Program-made: the position numbers and the translations under genes
Notes under the pieces: model-generated
Seen by the model: only the letters and a program-made list of their open reading frames with translations
What the model was told of the DNA's origin: nothing
Database searches by the model: none
From: Halocaridina rubra
Taxonomy: Eukaryota; Arthropoda; Malacostraca; Decapoda; Atyidae
Direction: 5' to 3'
DNA length: 64,000 bases
NCBI GenBank assembly: GCA_037179515.1
Contig: JAXCGZ010009482.1
Coordinates: 95,001 to 159,000 of the forward strand
In this document: piece by piece, positions 52,343 to 64,000 of the stretch
How the letters are laid out: every line of letters starts with the position of its first letter
Position numbering within the stretch: position 1 is the first letter of the stretch

Positions 52343-54089
52343 AGTCATAGTTGTAGTTTCGACTGTGTGATTCTGCTGGGAATTCATCATTGTAGTGTGT
52401 TCTGGGTTTAGCCCATGGATCCTGGTGTCTGTACCTGCCGTTGGATGTGTAACGCTGGTTTGAGTACGTGCCGTGGTATGATCGGGCCTTCCCAAAGTTT
52501 GTATGCCTAGGTGAGTGTCTAGGGTTGTAAGAGCCATCACTCCAGGAGAAGTCTCTTGTGCGTGGACGGCGATAAGAGTTTGTATCGTGTCTCTTTTTGT
52601 AGTCTCGCGTATAGGGGATTGTTTCATTAGCTCTTTGCTGTTTATTTTGGTATGACTGTGGTTTGGGATATTTTGTAGAATACCCAGGTTGTGTCCATTG
52701 TTTGCCCCCACGATATGGCTGGACAATTGTGCCTGTAGGCCATTAATTCAGTTTGTAAGGCACATATTCAAATCCTTTCGATATCGTTATTGCGAAGGAA
52801 ACCCAGTTTGGTTTGCGAGAAAGCTCCTTAAGCAAGACTTCTTCAGAAGGAATGCCTTGATTTGTCAATGTATTACGTATCTCTCTCTCAAAGGGGTTGC
52901 CAGGAATGCGAATATTTGAGCTGTAACCCTTGCACTTGCATTATTGGGCAACTGTGGCTGTGGGGGAGAGGACTTCGATGGAATGTTTAGAATAGAGACT
53001 GCTGCTATTTTGTCTTTTCTGATTTCTTCATTATTTTGCAGCCTATTGCTGGGTTGGTTATTTGTGCTGGAAGGTGTAATTTGGTTGCTCTGGTTAGTGA
53101 TAGTTGCTGTGTTGTTAGGAGTAGTGGAGATTGACTCTATACCTTCTTCGCTGTTTTGCAACTCTTTACCAGGTTGGTTGTTTGTGCTGGGAAGAATCTT
53201 GTTCTGATTAGTGCCTGTTGTTGTATTGTTAGGAGTAGTGGGGAAGGACGCTGTTGTTTCATCACTATTTTGTAACCTGTTACTGATTTGATTATTTATG
53301 CTAGATGGTGTATTCAGGTTGTCTTGATGACTATCACTTTTATCTGGATCTACCTCTTCTTCATTACCACTGTCACATTCGTCTCTCAATGCACTGAAGG
53401 AATTGTGAGTAGAGACAGAAAACCTAGTTTGCAAAACCTGAGGGTTGTTGATAGAAGGGACATCATCGTTGTTAGGTGACAGCACTGAACTGAGAGGTGG
53501 AGATGTTTCTAATAGGAGTTTCAGCCTAGAATTATCTCTTTTAAGTAGGACAATGTCAGATTCTAGCAAACCCACCTTGTGTTGTAAGGCTTTCAACTTT
53601 TCAGCATCTGCTTCCAAAATTTTCACCTTATCTGCAAGACTTTCTATCATTCGATGTAGGTCTACTAGGTCGTGTGTTTTTTTACTCTATGGATTTTACA
53701 ACCGAAGTTTGAGGTTGAAAGAGTTTGTCAAGTTCACCATTCATTGAGATATTCAGGACACTTGCGCTAAAAGTTATTATGTTTGTAATTATCTCTTTTT
53801 TTAATCGTTTTTTTATGATGTGTTTACCACTGTATTGGGGAAAGAGTTCCACTACCTTCGAAAGCAAAAGTTGACTTGCTTTGTACAGAGTGACTTTTTT
53901 AATTTTTTCCAATTCCCTTCTGATGTCCTCACGTGAATATACGAATATTCTGTCCAGAGACGATATAAACACTTCGGGAAAATTATCAGTATTTACACAC
54001 GGAAGGTCAGAAAGGTCAACATTTTCCGATGAGGACATTCTGGTGTGAATGGGAGGGAAACTGCGGTATGAGGGGAACTGCAGGTTCAC
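52314..54089 (-). pseudogene. LINE H ORF1, split by frameshifts and a stop
   Basis: The N-terminal part (53,682-54,089, 135 residues) ends at a stop beside a run of seven A. The next part (52,865-53,650) begins with a leucine-heptad coiled coil (ESLADKVKILEADAEKLKAL) followed by Asn/Thr/Ser-rich sequence in which NNQxxNRLQNxEE-like units recur three times. A frame change near 52,915 continues as NIRIPGNPFEREIRNT, stops once at 52,744 (TAA) and then runs through a Tyr/Arg/Asn-rich basic tail (QPYRGGKQWTQPGYSTKYPK) to a stop at 52,314. This would be an RNA-binding ORF1 protein (inference). No known domain beyond the coiled coil is recognised. Confidence 0.65.
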
Positions 54090-54100
54090 CTAAGAAAGGT

Positions 54101-54772
54101 CCTTTTTAGGTCGGTCGCGAGAGGTTGTGGTTGAAATCGGTAACACTGGGAGAGACACTCTCAACACTTTCTGATATGTTATAAGATTATAATGAATTTT
54201 CTTTGTATCTTTTTAAACACTAAAGTTGTAATAATCACTCTGACTTAAATTTGAAGATTTATATTTCAGTATGCTTTCGTTAATTTTATAGCTGTGCATT
54301 TAAACTCTGTCACTTGATAAACGCAATATGATCGGGAGCTCAATGCGTACACGTCCTTTCACTACCAAAACTCCTGGGGAAAATACTATATATATATGAT
54401 ACATTAAATCTACCAAAGTATAGTCAATGTCCAATCCACAGCAAATTCAAAATACTTTAAACTAAATATTGTATTAGCATCAAACACGAATGCCAACCCA
54501 AATAATCCTATTACAGTACTCAAGAGAAATTCTGAAGACAACTGAGTACATAACAGAGCTAGGCATAGCAATGTAATGGCACTACTCTGAGTAAATTATT
54601 TTATTCCATGGATGATATTCTAATAATTAGCACCATGCTACAAGAGGCTGAATACTAGTTACCAAAATGAAATGAAACTAAAATATCCCATCCATACACC
54701 AATCAAGACAGAGGAAATACATACTCAGGTGACAAAAGCTTGGGTAACTTACTTATATATAGATACTGTATA
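54101..54772. other. No recognised gene
   Basis: AT-rich spacer between LINE H and Tigger T3; it may include the 5' edge of LINE H. A short (TA)n lies at about 54,387-54,398. Confidence 0.4.
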
Positions 54773-55047
54773 CAGGGGGTCCTCAGTTTACAAGGTTCTC
54801 GACCTACAATGTATCGTGGTTACAATGCATTTCCCATAAATTATTACAAAATCCTTGTTTCTATCTATGTGGTTTGCAATGCAAACAACAAACTTCAGGT
54901 GGCTGAAGAATACGCCATCAGGTGGATTAGACTGAGGAAGACGGGCTGCTTAGTTCCCGTTCGTACGCCAAGTTGCTATTGTGCTTATTTGCTTGTTGGT
55001 TTGTTTTGTTTTTTTTTGCATATAATAATTTTTGTCCAGTACATATT

Positions 55048-57235
55048 ATGTTTCCCAAGCATAAAGCAAATTCTACTGATGGCAGTGCTTCAAAGAAAAG
55101 GAAAGCCATCATTTTGGATGTGAAATTAGAGATAGTGAAATGCTCGGAAAAGGGAGAAACTACTCCCAACATTGGCAGTTTACCAGGGTTAAACCGATCG
55201 GCCTTAGCTACAATTATCAAGAATAATGACTGCATCCTTGAACGTGTGAAAGGTTCTGCTCCTATGAAGTCCACCGTGATTTATAAGCAGCACAGTGATA
55301 TAATGATTAAGATGGAAAGGTTATTAATGCTTTGGCTGGATGATCAATAGCAACGGTGTATTCCAGTGAGCTTTAATTGATTCAGGAGAAAGCTGAAAGA
55401 TTGTTTAAAGCCGTAAAAAGGAAAATGAGGGAAGGGAGTAATATTAAAGCTTGGGGTCTATAAGGGTTGAATTATGCGGTTCAAGGCTCATGCTAATTAG
55501 AGTAATCTTAAGGTGCAAGGTGAAGCTGTTGTTTTTGATGAGAAAGCAGCAATTGATATTCCTGGTGCATTGACTGAGATGATTAGAGAGGGGGGGCTAC
55601 TGTGTTGAACAAGTGTTTAATGCGGATGAGTCTGGCTTGTTCTGGAACCATATGCCTGGTCATACGTACATCACCAAGAAGGAGAAGACATCCCCGGGCA
55701 ATAAAGCCAGCAAGGAGAGAGTAACTTTGCTTTTGGGGGCTAATGCTGCTGGAAACTTCAAGCTGAAGCCCTTGTTGGTGTACTTGGTAGAAAATCCAAG
55801 GACACATAAGGACATTTGAAAGGGTCAACTGTCTGTCATCTGGAAGTCAAACAGGTTGGCCCATGGCTCTTAATTAGGACTGTCCAGGATAGTTCAGTGT
55901 TAAGTCTTCCTTTACTTACGGTTGTTTTTCTATGCTTACATCAACACCGAATATTCTTGGATATTCGTTACACATCTCTTATTATCCCTTCACATCTGAC
56001 AAGTCACACCACCCCATCTTAATTTCTTTTTACTTTTTGTATTCCTCGTGCCCAGGCCCAATGAGGGCATATTTAATTCTTTTGCCCGTCCTGGTGTCAC
56101 AACCATAAAAAAAAATAATAAATAAAATAAAGAAAAAAGAAAAAAAAGAGAGAAAAAAAAAAGCCTAGGGTAACACTTCAGATTTTCGAGGACTGGTTCA
56201 GCTACCATTTTGTGCCAGAAGTGGAGAGGTACTGTGCTCCCAAGGGTCTGCCCTTTAGGTATTGCTAGTACTGGACAATGCTGGTTACCCTGCCCATTTG
56301 GGTGGTTTTCATCCTAATGTTAACGTGGTTCACCTTCCACCATACACCACTTCCCTGTTACTGCCAATGGGTCAGGGTGTCATTGCCTCTTTCAAGGTCT
56401 ACTACCTATGAAGGACAATTGCTAAGGATCTCAGGGCAAATGAGAAGGACAAGAACTTGACTCTCAAGGAATTTTGGATATCTTACAACATTCTTCAAAC
56501 TGTCAATAATATTGCTGATATTTGGGATGAAGTTAAGCAGGCGAACTTGAATGACGATGGAAGACACCTTGCCACCAGTTTATGAATGACTTTCACGGCT
56601 TTCAAAAGACAGTTTAAGATATCACCAAGAATGTTGTTGGCCTGAGTAAACAGCTTAATTTGGTTGTGGGGCTCATGATGTCACAGAGATGCTGGAGTCT
56701 CACGGAAAGGAGTTATCTGCCAAGGACCGCATTCACTGAAGACGCAGATGATTGAAAGGAGGAAGAAATGCTAACCCTAGAGCCCAACAGATCAACTAGC
56801 AAGGGCTTGGAAGAAGGTTTTGCGCTGATAGAGGAAGGGTTGGCAAAGTATGAGGCTGAGAAACCCAACACTGCTTGGTACACATCTGTCGCCAGAGGGG
56901 TCATGGATTGCCAGTGGTGTTACAAGGAAATCTGGGAGTAGAAGAAGAGGGTATCCTTCCAGACTCCCCTGGAACATTTCCTCAAGAGGGTAGAGAGGCC
57001 AGCAACAGATCCTATACCCTCTACATCAATTACCTTTTCAGACTCACTTGCTTATCCAGACTCACCTGCCTCACCACACTCACCTGCCCAAGTATCTCCA
57101 GCACCTGCTGCAGGTTCTCCTGCTTTTCCACACTCACCTCCCCCAGTCTCTCCAGCACCTGTTGCAGGCTTCCCTGGCTCTCGAGCACTCTCTTCCCCTT
57201 GCAAGGCCCCTTCCAGTGTGCAAGATAACCACAGG
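55048..57235 (+). pseudogene. Tigger transposase (T3), catalytic Asp lost, split by repeat X
   Basis: The N-terminus MFPKHKANSTDGSASKKRK leads into the HTH (LDVKLEIVKCSEKGETTPNI, SALATIIKNND) and stops at 55,348. The first catalytic region is QVFNADESGLFWNHMPGHTY (55,606-55,665), continuing to LLVYLVENPRTHK. After the inserted repeat, similarity resumes as IFEDWFSYHFVPEVERYC, then LDNAGYPAHLGGF (second Asp retained). The third position reads PMGQGVIASFK where PMDQGVI is expected, so this Asp is Gly (56,370-56,372). The C-terminus is a Ser/Pro/Ala-rich stretch (SPASPHSPAQVSPAPAAGSP) near 57,055-57,115. Many stops and shifts; dead. Confidence 0.78.
55852..56160 (+). mobile_element. Repeat X inserted in the T3 transposase gene
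   Basis: The transposase reading KGQLSVIWKSN is interrupted after GTCAAAC; KPRVTLQIFEDWF resumes at 56,161. The insert contains GTTGGCCCATGGCTCTTAAT, GACTGTCCAGGATAGTTCAG, ATATTCTTGGATATTCGTTA and GCCCGTCCTGGTGTCA, followed by an impure A-rich tail. It lacks part of the 5' half seen in the copies at 10,665 and 11,376. No clear target duplication. Confidence 0.8.
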
Positions 57236-57519
57236 AGTAAATTTAAGAATTGTTCTCTTTTTTCTCACTGTTCCATTTCATTATTTTATACAGTGGAACC
57301 TCCACCTATGAACACCCCCAACCACGAACAAATCAACCTACGAATACAATTTTCGAATAAATAAAAAGCCTCGACATACGAACGCACATACACATGCACA
57401 TCCGCCCAGGCGACCACGCATTAGCTCTCATTCTGCATTAGTGCCCGTACTGTTAAGTTCGTTAATTGTTCTTTAATTGAAGAGTTCCAGTTTTTTTGCT
57501 TTTTAAAGTACCCCTCATT

Positions 57520-59055
57520 ATGGTTCCTAAGAAAGTGAAAAGTTTTTGTGATAGTGGCGTTAAAAAGACTAAATGCATAACAGTGGAATCGAAATAAAAA
57601 ATTATTGCTAAACATAAAAACGATGTTCGTGTTTCTGATCTTGCCATGCAGTATGGCATGCCAAAATTGACCATCTGTACTATTTTAAAATATAAAGAGG
57701 TCTTAAAGGTGGCTGACGTGGTTAAAGGAGTGACTATATTAACAAAGCATAGGTCAAAGTTAATAGAAGAGGCAAAGAAATTATTGTTGGTTTGATTAGA
57801 TATAAAACAGCTTGCTGGAGATAGCATTAGTGAGGCTATAATATGCATTAAGGCTCTACAAATACACCATGATCTAGTAGCGAACTGGGATCATATTGTC
57901 GATAGGCATGGAGAGGAGGCTAGTTTGGACCAAAAGGCAGGGGATGCCTACATGCTAGAATTCACTAAATTTATCGAAAGTGAAGGTTATGTCTTGCAGC
58001 AAGTTTTTAACTGTGATGAAACAAGATTATTTTGGAAGAAAATGCCTAAAAGGACCTATAAAACTCAAGAGGTGAAGGCACTGCCTGGCCACAAACCAAT
58101 GAAGGACAGGCTTGCATTTTTAATGTGTTAATGCAAGTGGGCATTGCAAGATTAAACCTCTTTTAGTCTACCACTCTGAAACTCCGCATGTTTTTAAGCG
58201 CAATTATGAGTTGAAGGCTAGACTTCCGGTAATGTGGAGGTCGAATAACAAGGCTTGGGAACATGTATCCTATTCATAGATTGGTTGGCTGAAGTTTTTG
58301 TGTCATCTGTCAAGAAATATCTTGAGGAAAAAGGTTTGTACTTTCAGTATCTTCTCATAATGGACAAAGCTCCTGCCCAGCCTCCCGGTTTGGAAGAAGA
58401 CCTTGATATTGAATACGATTCCTAAAAGCCAAATTTCTGCCTCCAAACACCACTGCTCTCCTCAAGCCCATGGACCAGCAAGTCATTTCTAATTTTAAGA
58501 AACTGTATACAAAGGGTCTTTTAGCCAGGTGTTTCCAGGTCACCAATGACAGATTTGGCCCTATGTGAGTTCTGGAAAGATCGCTTCAATATCCTCCACT
58601 GCATAGGCCTGCTTGACAAGGCATGGAAAGAGGTCTCTAACTGCACGTTGAACTCTGCCTGGAAGAAACTTTGGCCAGGTTGTGTGGCTGATAGAGACTT
58701 CGAGGGTTTCAAGCAGAAGAATGCTGTTAATATAGTGAACAAGATTGTGGCCACGGGCAAAGTTTGGGCTTGGAGGTCAACAAGGAGGATATGGATGAGC
58801 TGGTGGAGGACAACAAACAAGAACTCACCACTGAAGAACTAACAGAGATGCCATGTGAACAGGTGACGACTCTCCAAGAAGAGCAGTCAGCGGATGAGAG
58901 GAAAAAGTTTCAAGTGAATTATTAAAGAAATTTTTAGTGAGTGGAGTGATGTGCAGGCTTTCATTGAGACTCATCACCCAGACAAAACTGTGAGCAACAG
59001 AGCAGTAAGGATTTTAAATGACAATGTCATGTCTCACTTTAGAAAACTTTAAAAG
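57520..59055 (+). pseudogene. Tigger transposase, broken (T4)
   Basis: The start MVPKKVKSFCDSGVKKTK parallels MAPKRVKC of T1. HTH pieces follow (HKNDVRVSDLAMQYGMPK, LTICTILKYKEV), with an in-frame TAA at about 57,595. The first catalytic Asp lies in QVFNCDETRLFWKKM near 58,015, within a 68-residue open stretch. The second is in LLIMDKAPAQPPGLEED near 58,363 and the third in KPMDQQVISNFKKLYTKGLL near 58,473; the distance between them is not a multiple of three, so a frameshift lies between. The C-terminal part resembles T1 to about 59,200. All three catalytic Asp codons survive, but stops and shifts prevent translation. Confidence 0.82.
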
Positions 59056-59213
59056 CTAAGAAAAAGACAAATTTCTCTAGATCGTTTTCTTGTGCCAATA
59101 CCAGCCAAAGAACCACCTTCCAAGAGAGAACATAGAAAGAAAACATCAAAATTACAGCCTGTACCTACACAGTTGCATGACGTTTTTATGGAAGGGGACT
59201 CCCTTTCAAAGGA

Positions 59214-59451
59214 CTCCTCCTCCTCCTCCCTCCTCCTCCTCCTCCTCCTCCTCCTCCTCCTCCTCCTCCTCCTCCTCCTCCTCCTCCTCCTCCTCCTCCT
59301 CCTCCTCCTCCTCCTCCTCCTCCTCCTCCTCCTCCTCCTCCTCCTCCTCCTCCTCCTCCTCCTCCTCCTCCTCCTCCTCCTCCTCCTCCTCCTCCTCCTC
59401 CTCCTCCTCCTCCTCCTCCTCCTCCTCCTCCTCCTCCTCCTCCTCCTCCTC
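59214..59451. repeat. (TCC)n microsatellite, 238 bp, in the T4 C-terminal coding region
   Basis: An almost perfect CCT run with one CCC slip near 59,228. The corresponding place in T1 (8,918-8,938) has only TCCTCCTTCTCCTCCACC. Open frames of poly-Ser, poly-Leu, poly-Arg, poly-Glu or poly-Gly here are repeat artefacts. Confidence 0.95.
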
Positions 59452-60414
59452 GTGCTCCAACAACAATCAACCACAAAGGTAAATACAGTACTGTACCAGG
59501 TTTTTTTTTTTAGTAAAGTAGAATTTCTTTTTATTATTAATGTAATTTTCCTATTACAGGTGTATTTATACATGATTATACCCACAGCAAAAATTAAGAA
59601 AAGTATATTTCTGGTGCTGGGGAATGAATTAATTTGCTTTACATGTATTTCAATGGGAAAAATTGTTTCGAGTTACGAACTTTTCGCCTCACGAAAAGGG
59701 ATTAGGAATGGATAAAGTTCATAAATAGAGGTACCTCTGTATATACATGGAGCCCTCATGTAACGGCTGGGTTTCGTTCCTGACAGGTGACTTAAGTCGT
59801 AAATAGATATAAGTCGGAACTCACTTACATTTAAACCTGGGTCCCCCTAAAAAAAAAATATATATATATTTTTTTTTAAGGGACCATATGTTCTTAATGG
59901 TTCTTAAAATGTTACTAAAACTAATTTTAATACTATTCCTAAACTTTGAAATTAACATAATATACAGGTACTGTTCAGTATACATGTACTGTACAGTATA
60001 ATATATCAACATATACATAAAAATATCTCTACTATATTACACTACAATGCCTGTACTGTGTTACTGTATCATACAAAACTATAAATAGTACCTCTACAGT
60101 ATAATGTACTCATGTGGTGTGCTTACATAGAGAGGGAGGCACTTGCTTATCAGGAGAAAGCTGCTATGTCAGCTCCTGATGAGACAGGGGCAGGCAGGTG
60201 AGTCTGGAGAGGCAAAAGACCAATAAATACATAATCTATAGAAAACAAAACTATACGATATAAAACACACATATAAACATAAAATATATTACATTGGCAT
60301 CTCATTTTTTCATCAAGTTAATGGCTTTATTTATTCATAATTTTATGCATAGTTGATTATATTCTAAAATTATATTGAATTGAAAAAGAAAAAATACAGG
60401 TCTATAGTTTTTCT

Positions 60415-60916
60415 TTTATACCCATTCTCCTTTTTTAATTATTGGTACCACATCTGCCAATTTCCACTCCTTGGGTACCAATCCTTATTTTATTAAATTA
60501 TATAATAGTGAAGGTAGTGGATAACTAAGCTCTGCATTGTTACGATTTTACGTCACGGACTCCCTTTTCTACCAAGGGCTAGGACGGTTCCCTTCTTGCG
60601 AAGGACTTGTTTTGGCAGATGTAATCATTACGCTGAGTGCATGCCCTTGCTAACCTCAGACTGTGACGGGGCGCGAACCCTCGTCCTGACGCCTCAGAGT
60701 CGCGGACACTACCGCTTGAGCCACGGCGACTACGATAACTAAGCTCTGCATAGTATTCTTTAATACTCTAGCATAAACATCATCAGGTACCAGATATTTA
60801 TAAGCCTTTACTTTATCTATTTCTTTTATTACATCCTGCCTTGAAATATTTATTGCACTAAGTATATTATAGGGACAGTCCATGTATATGTAGTATACCT
60901 CTGGAATATATTCCAA
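60415..60916 (-). pseudogene. LINE reverse-transcriptase fragment inside MITE copy 2, split by SINE
   Basis: It reads NISRQDVIKEIDKVKAYKYL then PDDVYARVLKN before the SINE, and LADVVPII/FKK-like sequence on the other side at about 60,420-60,480. The same segment lies in MITE copy 1, where it is uninterrupted by a SINE. Confidence 0.75.
60538..60733 (-). mobile_element. tRNA-derived SINE, second copy, 18-bp target duplication
   Basis: Same family as 12,576-12,776. It is flanked by identical copies of GATAACTAAGCTCTGCAT at 60,520-60,537 and 60,734-60,751. MITE copy 1 has the unoccupied site near 47,200-47,215 (GACAACTAAGCTCTGCC). The tRNA-like head is at the right edge; the tail GTGACGTAAAATCG is at the left. 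Confidence 0.9.
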
Positions 60917-61181
60917 GTTTTCATTGGTAGATACATAAAAGAAATATTTATTTAATAATGTACAAATCTCTTTATCATCACCTGTGAAATGACTGCTGGC
61001 TACTCCATCTGATCCAACTTTTAACCCCTAGATGACCACCAAGAAGGAGGGGTAAGAGAAAAAAAGACAAAAAAAAATTTAAGACTATAAAAATGAAAAA
61101 CACATGGATGAATTATTTTTTTAAGCAGTAGCAGCCTTTGTCATAAAATCGAAACGACGTTATATGAGGACTCCCTGTGTG

Positions 61182-63990
<2,809 letters not shown>

Positions 63991-64000
63991 ATCTCCAGTA

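Larger units (their letters stand above)
49205..54100 (-). mobile_element. Non-LTR retrotransposon H (CR1/L2 group), nearly full length
   Basis: About 4.9 kb with ORF1, ORF2 and a 3' UTR ending in (TTTG)n as read on the minus strand (AAAC repeats at 49,215-49,230). It is distinct from copies A-G: the RT active site is YADD rather than FADD, ORF1 is unrelated, and the 3' tail differs. The RT and C-terminal sequence suggest the L2/Daphne side of the CR1 group (family recall, moderate certainty). It carries several inactivating lesions. The exact 5' end was not determined. Confidence 0.8.
54773..57288 (+). mobile_element. Tigger-type DNA transposon T3, right end missing
   Basis: The left end after TA reads CAGGGGGTCCTCAGTTTACA. 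A full-order but broken transposase gene follows, split by repeat X. No matching right end is visible before T4 begins at 57,291, so T4 may have inserted into T3, or the T3 end may be lost. The lineage differs from T1/T4 in both TIR and protein sequence. Confidence 0.7.
57291..59739 (+). mobile_element. Tigger-type DNA transposon T4
   Basis: The left end CAGTGGAACCTCCACCTATG and the right end, read inward as CAGAGGTACCTCTATTTATG, form clear inverted repeats of at least 20 bp with mismatches. TA lies outside each. At 2.45 kb it is the more complete relative of T1, sharing its 5' UTR (GCGACC/GCGACT next to CACATCCGCCCAGG-like sequence) and its protein. Confidence 0.85.
59746..61177. mobile_element. 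MITE copy 2 (CTCATATAACG ends) carrying LINE sequence and a SINE
   Basis: The left end CATGGAGCCCTCATGTAACG and the right end, read inward as CAGGGAGTCCTCATATAACG, have TA outside the left end. It is collinear with MITE copy 1 over its length apart from a 196-bp SINE plus target duplication. Its left edge is 6 bp from the right end of T4. Non-autonomous. Confidence 0.78.

Noticed and set aside
50549..52726. Full 725-residue frame taken as one native LINE protein
   Set aside because: Its first ~130 residues overlap the ORF1 tail in another frame, and its last ~20 follow a frameshift.
59049..59715. Overlapping frames of poly-Ser, poly-Leu, poly-Arg, poly-Glu and poly-Gly
   Set aside because: All are readings of the (TCC)n microsatellite inside a dead Tigger element.

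Overview
This is eukaryotic nuclear DNA, most likely arthropod and probably a decapod crustacean of the penaeid-shrimp type. That is inferred from the very high load of (TA)n, (TG)n, (GA)n, (TTA)n and (TCC)n microsatellites, the CR1-type LINEs, the many pogo/Tigger DNA transposons, and one spliced exon matching arthropod endophilin A. Nothing looks bacterial or viral.

The only host coding sequence I recognise is a 104-nt exon at 21,252-21,355 on the minus strand. It has a clean acceptor and donor and encodes part of the endophilin A BAR domain. The rest of the window therefore reads as intron of this gene, or intron plus flank, filled with mobile elements. No other exon was found.

Layout. 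1-9.3 kb: Tigger-type elements set in (TA)n tracts, plus a nine-unit 277-bp tandem array carrying a tRNA-like Pol III promoter (4,617-7,110). 9.3-12.4 kb: a MITE end, a LINE zinc-finger relic and a tandem array of about 300-bp units with (TTA)n cores. 12.6-22.8 kb: a tRNA-SINE with an 18-bp target duplication, then mostly low-copy-looking sequence with the endophilin exon. 22.8-25.75 kb: a decayed Tigger element with a second type of SINE inside. 25.75-46.2 kb: seven CR1-type LINE copies, all minus strand, arranged head to tail, most joined through dinucleotide repeats. 46.4-47.6 kb: a MITE carrying a piece of LINE reverse transcriptase. 49.2-54.1 kb: a nearly complete but broken LINE of a different lineage (CR1/L2 group). 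54.8-61.2 kb: two adjacent Tigger elements and a second copy of the LINE-bearing MITE. 61.3-63.2 kb: a second tRNA-like array (272-bp units). 63.2-64 kb: a long (TA)n tract.

No transposon gene here appears intact: stops, frameshifts, lost catalytic residues or truncations are visible in each. The most notable signals are the CR1 chain in (TG)n/(GA)n, the paired tRNA-like satellite arrays, the repeated association of Tigger-type elements with (TA)n tracts, and a SINE insertion confirmed by an empty site in a sister MITE.
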